A DNA stretch of 34,769 nt from assembly GCA_045599585.1 (NCBI GenBank), contig JAZRWH010000079.1, positions 1 to 34,769 of the forward strand, given 5' to 3'. The DNA is from RGIG464 sp045599585 (GTDB lineage: Bacteria > Myxococcota_A > Bradymonadia > UBA4248). The position numbers were made by a program, and so were the translations under genes. The notes beneath the pieces are model-generated. The model ran no database searches and was not told the origin of the DNA. It saw only the letters and a list, made by a program, of their open reading frames with translations. Of the stretch, positions 7,838-15,687 are shown piece by piece (the stretch's first letter is position 1; the number at the start of each line of letters is the position of its first letter).

Positions 7838-9013
7838 ATGGCATCGACGTATTTGTCACCTGGTGTTTATGTTGAAGAAGTTGATCGTGGTACCAAGCCT
7901 ATCGAAGCGGCTGGCACGAACACATTGGCATTTTTGGGTGAGTGTTCAGTAGGACCGGTGAATGAACCGATTCTCTGCACGAACTGGAGCCAGTTCACGA
8001 AGAATTTTGGTGACTTCCAGAATAGCGAGTATCTTGCACACGCTGTTTACGGTTTCTTTAATAACGGTGGTGGTCGTGCCTACGTTGTCAATGTTGGTCA
8101 GTTTGATCCTGAAACCAGCGTTGATCCGGATGGTGAAAAGATTGCCAGCAAAGCTGCTCTTTACATTGGTAAAGACAATGGCCCGGGCGCTCGTTCTGGT
8201 CTCAAGCTTCTTGAAGAAATCGATGACATCTCCCTCGTTTGCGCTCCTGGTCAGACCGATCCTGCAATTCAGGATGCTGTTCTCAGCCACTGCGAAAACA
8301 TGAAATATCGTTTTGCTATTCTCGATAGCCCTGAAACGATTGAAAAAGGCGGTGTTGATCGTCTTCCGAAACCTCGTGATTCTAAATATGGTGCATATTA
8401 CTTCCCCTGGATCGAAGTTTATGATCCTCAGAAAGGTAATATCTACCAGCCGCCTTCTGGCTACATGGCCGGTATCTATGCTCGCAGCGATACCGAACGT
8501 GGTGTCCACAAAGCTCCTGCTAACGAGCTCGTTCGTGGTGCTCTTGGTCTTAAGTACAATGTTACGAAAGGCGAGCAGGATATCCTCAACCCGAAAGGTA
8601 TCAACTGCATCCGCAGCTTCCGCAATCGTGGTATCCGCGTTTGGGGTGCTCGTACACTTTCGAGTGATCCTTCGTGGCGTTATGTCAACGTTCGTCGTCT
8701 CTTCAACATGGTTGAACAGTCGATTGAAACCGGTACCCAGTGGGTTGTCTTCGAACCGAACGACAATCGTCTCTGGAAACGTGTTGAACGTACAATCACT
8801 GCTTTCCTCCTCCGCATTTGGCGCACGGGTGCCTTCCTTGGTCAGACCCCGGAACAGGCATTCTATGTTAAATGTGACGAAGAAACCAACCCGCCCGAAG
8901 TTATTGATGCTGGCCAGCTCGTTTGCGAAGTCGGTATCTGCCCCGTGAAACCTGCTGAATTTGTCATCTTCCGCATTGGTCAGATGGCTGCAGGTGGTGA
9001 CGTTTCTGAATAA
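7838..9013 (+). CDS. Phage-tail-like contractile sheath protein
   Basis: The sheath forms the contractile outer tube of phage tails, R-type pyocins and extracellular injection systems. The opening YLSPGVYVEEVDRGTKPIEA, then NTLAFLGECSVGPVNEP, WSQFTKNFGDF, YGFFNNGGGRAYVV is the classic N-terminal sheath sequence. The C-terminal subtilisin-like-fold segment GVRVWGARTL (here GIRVWGARTL), WRYVNVRRLFN, QWVVFEPND and AFYVKCDEETN is equally diagnostic. ATG at 7838 is preferred because AGGAG lies five bases upstream (7828-7832). The protein is 391 residues, a short sheath lacking a large inserted domain. Codons are strongly biased to C-ending forms (AAC, TTC, ATC, CTC) and CGT, unlike neighbouring genes, which suggests very high expression. 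It is followed by the tube gene. Confidence 0.95.
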   Translation: MASTYLSPGVYVEEVDRGTKPIEAAGTNTLAFLGECSVGPVNEPILCTNWSQFTKNFGDFQNSEYLAHAVYGFFNNGGGRAYVVNVGQFDPETSVDPDGEKIASKAALYIGKDNGPGARSGLKLLEEIDDISLVCAPGQTDPAIQDAVLSHCENMKYRFAILDSPETIEKGGVDRLPKPRDSKYGAYYFPWIEVYDPQKGNIYQPPSGYMAGIYARSDTERGVHKAPANELVRGALGLKYNVTKGEQDILNPKGINCIRSFRNRGIRVWGARTLSSDPSWRYVNVRRLFNMVEQSIETGTQWVVFEPNDNRLWKRVERTITAFLLRIWRTGAFLGQTPEQAFYVKCDEETNPPEVIDAGQLVCEVGICPVKPAEFVIFRIGQMAAGGDVSE

Positions 9014-9120
9014 GTTTTTTAAGTCGTTTTCTCGGTAGCAATGTCGCTAGTGGGAGAACATGGGTGTTCTAGTCAGCGAGCCGTGGTGGTAAGCTGACAC
9101 AACTAAAAGGAGAAATGAAT
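9014..9120 (+). other. Sheath-tube spacer with three small hairpins
   Basis: The spacer contains TAGC-AATGTC-GCTA, AGAAC-ATGGGT-GTTCT and GTCAGC...GCTGAC one after another. It ends with the tube ribosome binding site AAAAGGAG at 9105-9112. The stems may protect the tube message or set its ratio to sheath. Confidence 0.45.
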
Positions 9121-9561
9121 ATGGCTTCTTCTCGTAATCGTGCTGAACTCGATCACATGGGTGCTTACAACTTCGCAGTCGAAATCAACGGCGTCGAAGC
9201 TGGTTACTTCAAAGGTGTTGATGGCATCAACGCTGAACTCGAAGTTATCGAATTCCAGGATGGTGATGACCTCCAGCTCCGTAAACGTCCCGGCCGCGCC
9301 AAATTCGGCGATGTCACCCTTAAGAAAGGTTACATTGTCACGGCTCAGCTCCAGAACTGGTGGAAAGAAACCCGTGAAGGTAAATATGACCGCAAAGACA
9401 TCTCCGTCGTCCTCCGTGACAACGCTGGTGAAGAATGCCGTCGTTGGAACCTTTATGGATGCTGGCCTAAACAGTGGAAAATCAGTGCCCTCGATGGTAA
9501 AGGCAATGACGTCCTTACCGAAGAGCTCACCTTCGTTGTTGAAGACCTCCAGATGGCCTAA
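9121..9561 (+). CDS. Phage-tail-like inner tube protein (gp19/Pvc1 family)
   Basis: Hexamers of this protein stack into the inner tube driven out by sheath contraction. The sequence fits the T4 gp19-like family: HMGAYNFAVEINGVEAGYF, FKGVDGINAELEVIEFQDG, LRKRPGRAKFGDVTLKKG, then WWKET and a C-terminal LTEELTFVVEDL strand (each shown in short pieces). The family normally has about 145-150 residues and this one has 146. ATG at 9121 fits AAGGAG (9107-9112) with an eight-base spacer better than ATG at 9115. Codon use is as extreme as in the sheath gene. A strong terminator follows at 9601, so the transcription unit ends here with no baseplate, spike or ATPase gene. Confidence 0.95.
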   Translation: MASSRNRAELDHMGAYNFAVEINGVEAGYFKGVDGINAELEVIEFQDGDDLQLRKRPGRAKFGDVTLKKGYIVTAQLQNWWKETREGKYDRKDISVVLRDNAGEECRRWNLYGCWPKQWKISALDGKGNDVLTEELTFVVEDLQMA

Positions 9562-9600
9562 TCACAACATTTCTTCTCGCTGTATAGCGTAAGAACAAAA

Positions 9601-9626
9601 AAGGGCAGGTTTATCCTGCCCTTTTT
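9601..9626 (+). terminator. Rho-independent terminator of the sheath-tube unit
   Basis: AAGGGCAGG (9601-9609), TTTAT, CCTGCCCTT (9615-9623) form a perfect 9-bp stem followed by a T-run. It closes the tail cluster before the peptidase gene. Confidence 0.92.
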
Positions 9627-9646
9627 GTTTTCATTGACTCTCTTGC

Positions 9647-11398
9647 TTGCTTGTTTGCGTTTTGAAGTTTTATTCGCTATTTGTAACCTTCCTACTGTTG
9701 TCCTGTGGTTTTTGTTTTGCTTGCTCTACAAGTTCAGTAAGGAATGATTCACGGCAAGACGAAGGTATAACCAAAAATTCTGTAGAACACGATTTTACGC
9801 ATACACCACATCTGAATTCTCAGTACGCCCATGTTGAGCAAAAACGAATCTCAGAACAGTTGAAGACGTCTCAAAGTGATAGGTATATTCTTTCACATCA
9901 AGAGAATGAGACGGGGGGCCTGTTAGATGTTCTTGCGTTGATCTATGATGTCTCTGACGGAGAAGAAATTTGTCTTCCAGCTTTTGGTCAACGTGCTGGA
10001 GAAAAATTCTTTCTTCTATCGATTGATGGGGCAGATGAAACCTCTATTAACGCCGAACTAAATGATCGTGGTTGCTTTATTGCTGAAAAAAGTAAATTCA
10101 TTCGGTTTAATTATCAATTACAATTAGAAACTTTAGATTACACACGATTATGGATTGCGCAAACGCTTTCTTCAACATCAAATAAAGACTGGGCTGCGTA
10201 CCCTGGTGAGTCGATTTTTATAGATAGAATTCAGAGAAAAAAGTCAGTCACCTTAGAAGTTTTTTCTGAAAAGAGTGTCTACGCAACGCTAGATCAAATT
10301 GAACCTCGAAAATTTGAGGCAAAGGACTATTTTACATTGACGAGATCGTATTTCGTTTTTGGCGATCTTTTGACAATTCAGTCTTCTACTCAGCGAATCA
10401 AGCTAAATATTCATTTAGATCAGAAAAGTTCGGTATATGGTAAAATTATTAACAAAGAAATTACATCTTTGTTGGGATACTACCATTCGATCATGCCAAA
10501 ACACACGCCTGATAGAGTAGATATTTTTGTTTTTAGCAACAATCATGATGATCAACAACTTGATGGGTTTGCAAGACCAGGGGGCATAGTTTTTCAATTT
10601 GGTAAAGAAGCGATTCCTCAAGTTATAGAACGAAGATTATTAATAGCGCATGAATTATTTCACTTGTATAATGGTGAACAACTGCATTTTAAGGATGATT
10701 ATTATCAAAGAGTATCGTGGTTTTTAGAAGGTATGACTCAATATTTTGCCGTTCACGCATTATTATCGCTTGGAATGGCATCTCAAGGTCAGTACAAAGA
10801 TTATTTATCAAAAATTGTAAATCAAAAAGTGGAGGCAGATCGAGCTCCTGATAATAAAGGTTTTAAACCGTACATTGATGGCTATTTTATGAGCTGGATG
10901 CTTTATAGTTTGATGCATCAGCAATGTGATGCTAGCATAGATGGTCTTTGGTCTGCGCTAGATAGTTTAGATTCTTGGGAACAAGCACATAGTGATAGCT
11001 GGATTATACAAAATATTGATAAGTATTGTAATATAAAAATTAATGAGCAATTGATGAAATATATTGTAGAGTATAAAAATATACCATTCATGAAATTGCT
11101 CGCTAATCACGGATTTTGTTTAAAACAGAGCAATGTTGTAAAGTATAGTTTGGGAATTAATTACAAGTTTGATACAAACAAAGCACAGTATATCGTAACT
11201 CATGTATATAAGAATTCAGTAGGTGAGGCAGCCGGTTTTAGATCTGGAGATTATTTTGTTCCAAACGGCTCGATGAATTGGAAGCGTGAAGAAGATAAGA
11301 TGTTCTATAGATTTGCAGAGAACAACCGGCAGATTAGCGTTAAAATCCCTGTAGAGACGGTCATAAAGAATCAATTCGAGGTGTACACATGTCCGTAG
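9647..11398 (+). CDS. M61-like lipoprotein metallopeptidase with C-terminal PDZ domain
   Basis: The protein has a signal peptide with a lipobox-like FCFAC segment, so it is probably a lipoprotein. The zinc motif is HELFH (H335, E336, H339), with the third ligand probably E361 in WFLEGMTQYFA, as in gluzincins. The C-terminal 90 residues (YIVTHVYKNSVGEAAGFRSGD) look like a PDZ domain. Catalytic domain plus PDZ is the layout of family M61 (glycyl aminopeptidase). The N-terminal 250 residues are not recognised. Possible starts are TTG 9647 and TTG 9662; neither has a good ribosome site and a stop lies at 9635. Codon use is AT-rich, in sharp contrast with the tube gene. It lies just past the tube terminator, so it needs its own promoter. 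A substrate cannot be named. Confidence 0.65.
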   Translation: MLVCVLKFYSLFVTFLLLSCGFCFACSTSSVRNDSRQDEGITKNSVEHDFTHTPHLNSQYAHVEQKRISEQLKTSQSDRYILSHQENETGGLLDVLALIYDVSDGEEICLPAFGQRAGEKFFLLSIDGADETSINAELNDRGCFIAEKSKFIRFNYQLQLETLDYTRLWIAQTLSSTSNKDWAAYPGESIFIDRIQRKKSVTLEVFSEKSVYATLDQIEPRKFEAKDYFTLTRSYFVFGDLLTIQSSTQRIKLNIHLDQKSSVYGKIINKEITSLLGYYHSIMPKHTPDRVDIFVFSNNHDDQQLDGFARPGGIVFQFGKEAIPQVIERRLLIAHELFHLYNGEQLHFKDDYYQRVSWFLEGMTQYFAVHALLSLGMASQGQYKDYLSKIVNQKVEADRAPDNKGFKPYIDGYFMSWMLYSLMHQQCDASIDGLWSALDSLDSWEQAHSDSWIIQNIDKYCNIKINEQLMKYIVEYKNIPFMKLLANHGFCLKQSNVVKYSLGINYKFDTNKAQYIVTHVYKNSVGEAAGFRSGDYFVPNGSMNWKREEDKMFYRFAENNRQISVKIPVETVIKNQFEVYTCP

Positions 11399-11517
11399 CA
11401 TGGGGCACCAAAAAGATGACAGCTCGTTGGAATTGTGCTATAGATGAAATGATTGTGTCTTACCTTTGCAAGGGTCGGACGATTATCTATTGAAAGTGTA
11501 AGCGTAAAGAGGCTTTT

Positions 11518-12249
11518 ATGAAAAAGCATTTGTTGATCGTTGGAATGTGCTGTTTAGGATTTTTGAGTGGTTTGGCATGCTCGTCAAAACAGGATGCACC
11601 TGTTGCGCAAGCTGCTACGGCAGAATCCATGAATAATGCCCTGCTGGACGAAATAGAAGGCCTTATCTATAAACAAGATTACGCTAATGCCCTGCGAAAA
11701 CTTAACACCTATATCGACGCTAATGGTACTTCAGCCTATATTTTAACGCTGCGTGCTATTGCACAGGCTAAGATGGGCAAAGCGAGTCCGGCCATTTTGG
11801 ATGCTATTGAAGCAACAAAGATTGAGTATTCGGCAGTGACTTTGTTGAATGCTGGAAACGTTCTTCAGCAGTTTGGTCTTTCGGAGCGTGCAGCGGATGC
11901 TTATCGCCAGGCTCTCGTCCTTTCTCCTGATGATTACCAACTCTATAACAATTTAGCTTCTGCTTATTTTGGCTACGGCGAAACCGATCTCGGGAAAAGC
12001 GCTCTTGATAAAGCACTTCAACTCAATCCCAATGATAATGTTGTCATTACTAACCTCGCAGTCTACTATATCCTAACCAATGATTTCGAAAATGCTCGTG
12101 CAACAGCTCAGCAGGCGATTTCTCTTAATTCAGGATACGGTCCTGCGTACAAAGCTCTCCAATTTGCTTGTACTCAGCTTAAAGACTCTAATTGTGCCCA
12201 ACAGGCTAGAAATCAATATTCTATTGTCATGAGACCGAAAAGCAATTAG
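11518..12249 (+). CDS. TPR-repeat lipoprotein
   Basis: The signal peptide MKKHLLIVGMCCLGFLSGLAC ends with a lipobox (GLAC). From about residue 45 on, the protein is made of tetratricopeptide helix pairs: ALRKLNTYIDANG, SERAADAYRQALVLSPDDYQLYNNLASAYF, GKSALDKALQLNPNDNVVITNLAVYY and ARATAQQAISLNSGY. TPR lipoproteins of this size act as periplasmic or outer-membrane scaffolds, for example PilF/PilW-like pilotins; the partner here is unknown. It begins 119 bases after the peptidase gene and ends in its own terminator at 12278. The start is ATG 11518 with AAGAGG upstream. Confidence 0.82.
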   Translation: MKKHLLIVGMCCLGFLSGLACSSKQDAPVAQAATAESMNNALLDEIEGLIYKQDYANALRKLNTYIDANGTSAYILTLRAIAQAKMGKASPAILDAIEATKIEYSAVTLLNAGNVLQQFGLSERAADAYRQALVLSPDDYQLYNNLASAYFGYGETDLGKSALDKALQLNPNDNVVITNLAVYYILTNDFENARATAQQAISLNSGYGPAYKALQFACTQLKDSNCAQQARNQYSIVMRPKSN

Positions 12250-12277
12250 TGCTTTTCTTGTTTGATTGTAAAACACA

Positions 12278-12309
12278 AGCGCATCGGTATAAACCGCTGC
12301 GCTTTTTTT
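12278..12309 (+). terminator. Rho-independent terminator
   Basis: AGCGCATCGGT (12278-12288) pairs with ACCGCTGCGCT (12293-12303) with one mismatch, followed by seven T. It ends the TPR lipoprotein transcript. Confidence 0.9.
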
Positions 12310-12426
12310 GTATTTATCTTCATTATTATAATTCACGCCCATCTAGTTGTAGGCATTGGAATTAGCTCGTTAAAGATATCAATATTTTTTTAGACGAGCT
12401 ATTAAATTATAAATTGATTGATGTCA

Positions 12427-13509
12427 TTATTTGGGTGGTTTGGTTATAAAGGGACCGAAGTTCCGCAGATTTTCGGGAAGTGTGGAAACTGGAATATCTA
12501 CATTCATGTTGTTTAGGCGAGCTTTTTTACTTTTTCTTTTTCGGATAAGCGCAATTACGAGCGCAAGCACTGCAAAAATAGCAGTATAAAAGAAGAGTGC
12601 ATCGTGTGATAAGAATGAAGCAATTACAGATTGAGCTTTGCTTTGAGAGTCTTTCCAAGTTGCAAAAGCCGCTTTGGGCGAACGGTCGAAATTATCAAAA
12701 AACGCTTCATCAAAGGGTTTGCCGTCAGCGACATTTTTTATAAGTTTCTCGATTTTATCACTGCCATACGATTTATCTAACCATGATACGAAATGGGCAC
12801 TTTCTGCATATGCTAGATTTACGGCAGCGCCTTGTTTTCCGAAAGCTTCGTCTATTTCATTGAGGTTCATTAAGTGACCTGACATGGCAGCTTTGGCAAG
12901 CGTGTCGGCTCGATCGTAGTTCCAGTCATCCGTTGAAAGCATGGCAACGCCTTCGTAAAACCAATGCGGAAAGTAAGCATCCCCAGCAATGCGTCTTAGG
13001 GCTACGTGGTTGAGTTCGTGAGCTAACGTTCGTTCGGGTTCTATTCGAGCGTTACCGACAGATTTGAGTCTTATGAGAATAACGTCTTCGCCAAGTAAAG
13101 AAAGTCCTGCAGCCCAATCTGGCGCTCGGCCTGGCGCATCTTGTGCCGTGAAATAAGTATTCAGGTCACTTAATAAATAAACGTTAATATTGCTGACAGC
13201 TTTTTCCGGCAGATAACGCATATTCTTTAAGCGAGCGGTTGGTGCTGTCTTTATAATATCTAGAGCACGTCGTTCATAAGCTGTTTCGTAATAGAACTTT
13301 AACGTTGCACTCTCACTTTCTTTTAGATTTGGAATGGCCGGATGGGTTACCGTTTGTTCTCGCCCCATCCATGCTTCAATCTTATCGGCAGTGATTGTAA
13401 TGCCTTCTGCAGGCTGTGCGAGCACAATACTGGGAGAAAACACCGATAAACACGTTATGAGCAGTGTTGCAAGTATGATCAATCGTTTTGCGAAGCTGAT
13501 GAAGTGCAT
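12427..13509 (-). CDS. Membrane-anchored HExxH gluzincin-like peptidase
   Basis: From the chosen start the protein has 360 residues with a signal peptide or anchor (RLIILATLLITCLSVF). A peptidase MA-type core has HELNH (about H164, E165, H168) and PHWFYEGVAML, where E186 is the likely third zinc ligand. A C-terminal membrane segment (about 312-333, YTAIFAVLALVIALI) is followed by RKRKSKK, so the catalytic domain faces the periplasm and the tail the cytoplasm. ATG at 13509 has GGAGGA five bases upstream; the longer frame from 13557 would start at TTG without such a site. It is transcribed alone and convergent with the TPR lipoprotein gene. Substrate unknown. Confidence 0.72.
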   Translation of the reverse strand: MHFISFAKRLIILATLLITCLSVFSPSIVLAQPAEGITITADKIEAWMGREQTVTHPAIPNLKESESATLKFYYETAYERRALDIIKTAPTARLKNMRYLPEKAVSNINVYLLSDLNTYFTAQDAPGRAPDWAAGLSLLGEDVILIRLKSVGNARIEPERTLAHELNHVALRRIAGDAYFPHWFYEGVAMLSTDDWNYDRADTLAKAAMSGHLMNLNEIDEAFGKQGAAVNLAYAESAHFVSWLDKSYGSDKIEKLIKNVADGKPFDEAFFDNFDRSPKAAFATWKDSQSKAQSVIASFLSHDALFFYTAIFAVLALVIALIRKRKSKKARLNNMNVDIPVSTLPENLRNFGPFITKPPK

Positions 13510-13788
13510 AGCCTTCCTCCCTAAAGCCTTCGGCCGTAGTTGGCCGATGCTGCCCAAGGTTTAAACACTATTCGCTAAACGTCAAATCTGTCATTAAACA
13601 TTTTTGTATCTACGCTAAACGCACATCCGTTAAATATATCAACACAGTACTATATTATGTTTTTTGTATGTTGAAATATTATTCAGTTTCACTGCTGTCC
13701 CACAACATATTCTCATTAACTGTAACGAAATGTGTTCGTTACAGAATTTTATCCTTTTCTTATTCTCATTTTGTTCTGCGGACGGCCC

Positions 13789-13818
13789 AAAGGGGCGTCG
13801 TATCGCGGACGCCCCTTT
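13789..13818 (+). repeat. Hairpin related to the bulged-G family (short-loop variant)
   Basis: Arm AAAGGGGCGTC (13789-13799), G (13800), TATCGCG loop, arm GACGCCCCTTT (13808-13818). It keeps the arm-G-TAT left half but lacks the ATA right half. The TTTT at the end could let it act as a terminator on the plus strand. Confidence 0.6.
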
Positions 13819-13904
13819 TGAATCCCCGCGCCTTCGTTAGCGGCAAATAAGGCTGTGCGAAGTGCTCTATTTGATCAATAGCATTTAGGCGCCGCAGGCT
13901 AGAA

Positions 13905-14049
13905 GGGGTAGCGGCGTATCCAAAAGCACAAGGCGATATAACAATGAAAGCAATAATATAAATTGATCGATAACGGGCTTTGTTTGCGTGTCAATCGATT
14001 ATTGCAAGCCTTTGCTTGAAGGATAGCCGCTCAGGGGAAGGCCTTCCCC
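13905..14049 (+). repeat. Composite bulged-G element, expanded type I (145 bp)
   Basis: GGGGT, AGCGGC (13910-13915), unpaired G (13916), TATCC ... GGATA (14021-14025), GCCGCT, CA, GGGGAAGG-CCTTCCCC (14034-14049). The 100-base interior continues the fold: AGCA-C-AAGGC with GCCTTTGCT, GCAATAAT with ATTATTGC, ATTGA with TCAAT. The outside is nearly identical to the element at 2175. It ends two bases before the pdxT stop codon, so it would form the 3' end of the pdxST message or a separate small RNA. Confidence 0.82.
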
Positions 14050-14051
14050 TT

Positions 14052-14648
14052 TTAATGATCATTGTTCATTAAATGGCTGAGCAAATCTGGAAGAAGCGTT
14101 TCATTTTCGTTTAATTCCGGATGCCAGGATAATGCAATGATATTATTTTGTCGGACAGATGTTGCGAACCCATTGTGTGAGCTCAGAACTTCGACCTGTT
14201 GGTGGTTTAATATATGATCAATTCGGGGCGCTCTAATGAATGTTTGGGTGACATTATGGCGGCCTGCGAAATCAGAGCAGGTAGAAAAACTGCCGAGTTG
14301 ACGTCCGTAGGCGTTGCGTGTGACAGAGATGTCGAGACGTCCGAGGGGATTGGGAGTGCCATCGACTTCTTTTGCAAGCAAGATAAGGCCGGCGCAGGTT
14401 GCGAATACGGGGGTACCGTCATCGATTTGTTTCCAAAGAGCGTCTTGCAAATTGAGGTCTTTTAAGAGTTTGCGCTGCACGGTCGATTCGCCGCCAGGAA
14501 AGACGAGCGCATCGAATTTGTTGTCGAGGTCACGTAATTGACGGATCTCAGAAACGTCGTAGCCAGCGCGTTTAAACGCATGTTCATGCTCAATGAATGC
14601 GCCTTGGACAGCCAATACGCCGACGTGTAAGGGTTGCATTCGAGACAT
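14052..14648 (-). CDS. pdxT: Pyridoxal 5'-phosphate synthase glutaminase subunit
   Basis: PdxT hydrolyses glutamine and channels ammonia to PdxS for PLP synthesis in the cytoplasm. The class I glutaminase triad is visible: C85 in FATCAGL, H176 and E178 in SWHPEL. The oxyanion segment PGGEST (51-56) and VLAVQGAF at the N-terminus are typical. Its 198 residues match the family. The ATG at 14648 overlaps the TAA of pdxS by one base (TAATG), which means translational coupling, as expected for subunits needed in equal number. Confidence 0.96.
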   Translation of the reverse strand: MSRMQPLHVGVLAVQGAFIEHEHAFKRAGYDVSEIRQLRDLDNKFDALVFPGGESTVQRKLLKDLNLQDALWKQIDDGTPVFATCAGLILLAKEVDGTPNPLGRLDISVTRNAYGRQLGSFSTCSDFAGRHNVTQTFIRAPRIDHILNHQQVEVLSSHNGFATSVRQNNIIALSWHPELNENETLLPDLLSHLMNNDH

Positions 14649-15520
14649 TAGATACCTCGATTTTCCATGATAATTTTAATTTCGTTTTCGTTGATCCCGA
14701 CCATGGCTTCGCCGAGATTTTCGGAAAGTTTAGCGAGCATGTGTGGATCCTGCCAGTTTGTAACGGCTTGAACAATAGCAGCAGCGCGTTTTGCAGGATT
14801 GCCGCTTTTAAAGATACCACTTCCAACGAAAACACCTTCAGCCCCGAGCATCATCATCAACGCAGCATCCGCAGGCGTAGCGACACCACCGGCTGCGAAA
14901 TTTACGACGGGGAGTTTTCCGTGTTCGTGGACATAGCGGAGTTGAGACGTCGGAACGCCCAATTCTTTAGCTTTTTCGAAGAGTTCGTCGTCGGCCAGGG
15001 ATTGAATGGCGCGGATTTGCGATTGTATTTTGCGCATGTGACGAACGGCCTGCACAACGTCTCCCGTACCGGGTTCGCCTTTGGTTCGAATCATGGATGC
15101 GCCTTCTTCGATGCGACGAAGGGCTTCACCTAAATCTCGAGCTCCGCAAACAAACGGGACGCTGAAAGCATTTTTATCAATATGATGGATATCATCGGCG
15201 GGGGAAAGGACTTCGCTCTCATCAATATAATCGATTTCGATGGCTTCAAGGATTCGGGCTTCGGCGATGTGGCCAATACGGCATTTGGCCATAACGGGAA
15301 TGGTAACCGCTTCTTGGATTCCACGGATCATGGCGGGGTCGCTCATTCTGCTGACGCCGCCGGCAGCACGAATATCAGCAGGAATGCGTTCGAGAGCCAT
15401 AACTGCGCATGCGCCGGCTTCCTGGGCGATTTTTGCCTGTTCGGGCGTAGTGACGTCCATAATGACACCACCTTTGAGCATTTGGGCTAAATTTCGATTA
15501 AGTTCACTTCTGTCGTTCAT
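14648..15520 (-). CDS. pdxS: Pyridoxal 5'-phosphate synthase lyase subunit
   Basis: PdxS condenses ribose 5-phosphate, glyceraldehyde 3-phosphate and ammonia to PLP as a dodecameric TIM barrel. The conserved GGVIMDV start (D22), the first catalytic lysine K79 in VMAKCRIGH and the second, K147, in MIRTKGEPGTG are all present, as is NFAAGGVATPADAALMM (phosphate loop). Length 290 is normal. The gene is divergent from the PdxR-like regulator with a 167-base gap that carries inverted repeats, so it is probably controlled from there. Confidence 0.97.
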   Translation of the reverse strand: MNDRSELNRNLAQMLKGGVIMDVTTPEQAKIAQEAGACAVMALERIPADIRAAGGVSRMSDPAMIRGIQEAVTIPVMAKCRIGHIAEARILEAIEIDYIDESEVLSPADDIHHIDKNAFSVPFVCGARDLGEALRRIEEGASMIRTKGEPGTGDVVQAVRHMRKIQSQIRAIQSLADDELFEKAKELGVPTSQLRYVHEHGKLPVVNFAAGGVATPADAALMMMLGAEGVFVGSGIFKSGNPAKRAAAIVQAVTNWQDPHMLAKLSENLGEAMVGINENEIKIIMENRGI

Positions 15521-15561
15521 AATACTACTCTCTGTTGCTTTAAGTGTTAAAAGTTAGCTTG

Positions 15562-15618
15562 TTTGCACGATTCTCAGACGGAGTATGAATCCAGTTCCGT
15601 CGAAGCGTTGCGTGCAAA
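15562..15618. promoter_or_regulatory. Nested inverted repeats between pdxS and the PdxR-like gene
   Basis: TTTGCACG (15562-15569) pairs with CGTGCAAA (15611-15618). Inside them GACGGA (15577-15582) pairs with TCCGTC (15596-15601). The two nested pairs are centred in the divergent gap and could be the operator of the regulator, or a leader hairpin of pdxS (42-118 bases before its ATG). Known PdxR operators often contain direct repeats, so this is only an inference. Confidence 0.45.
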
Positions 15619-15687
15619 GCCTCTTGAGGGCAGTGTATGCTTCTGATAAATACAGACAATTGAGAAATTGTATGGAGGACAATATCG

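Noticed and set aside
7946..8948. Long open frames in other frames and on the minus strand of the sheath gene
   Set aside because: They follow from the strong codon bias of the sheath gene, and their sequences resemble no protein family.
13668..13850. A 60-codon plus-strand frame downstream of the membrane peptidase gene
   Set aside because: It overlaps the hairpin at 13789 and has no ribosome site or recognisable sequence.
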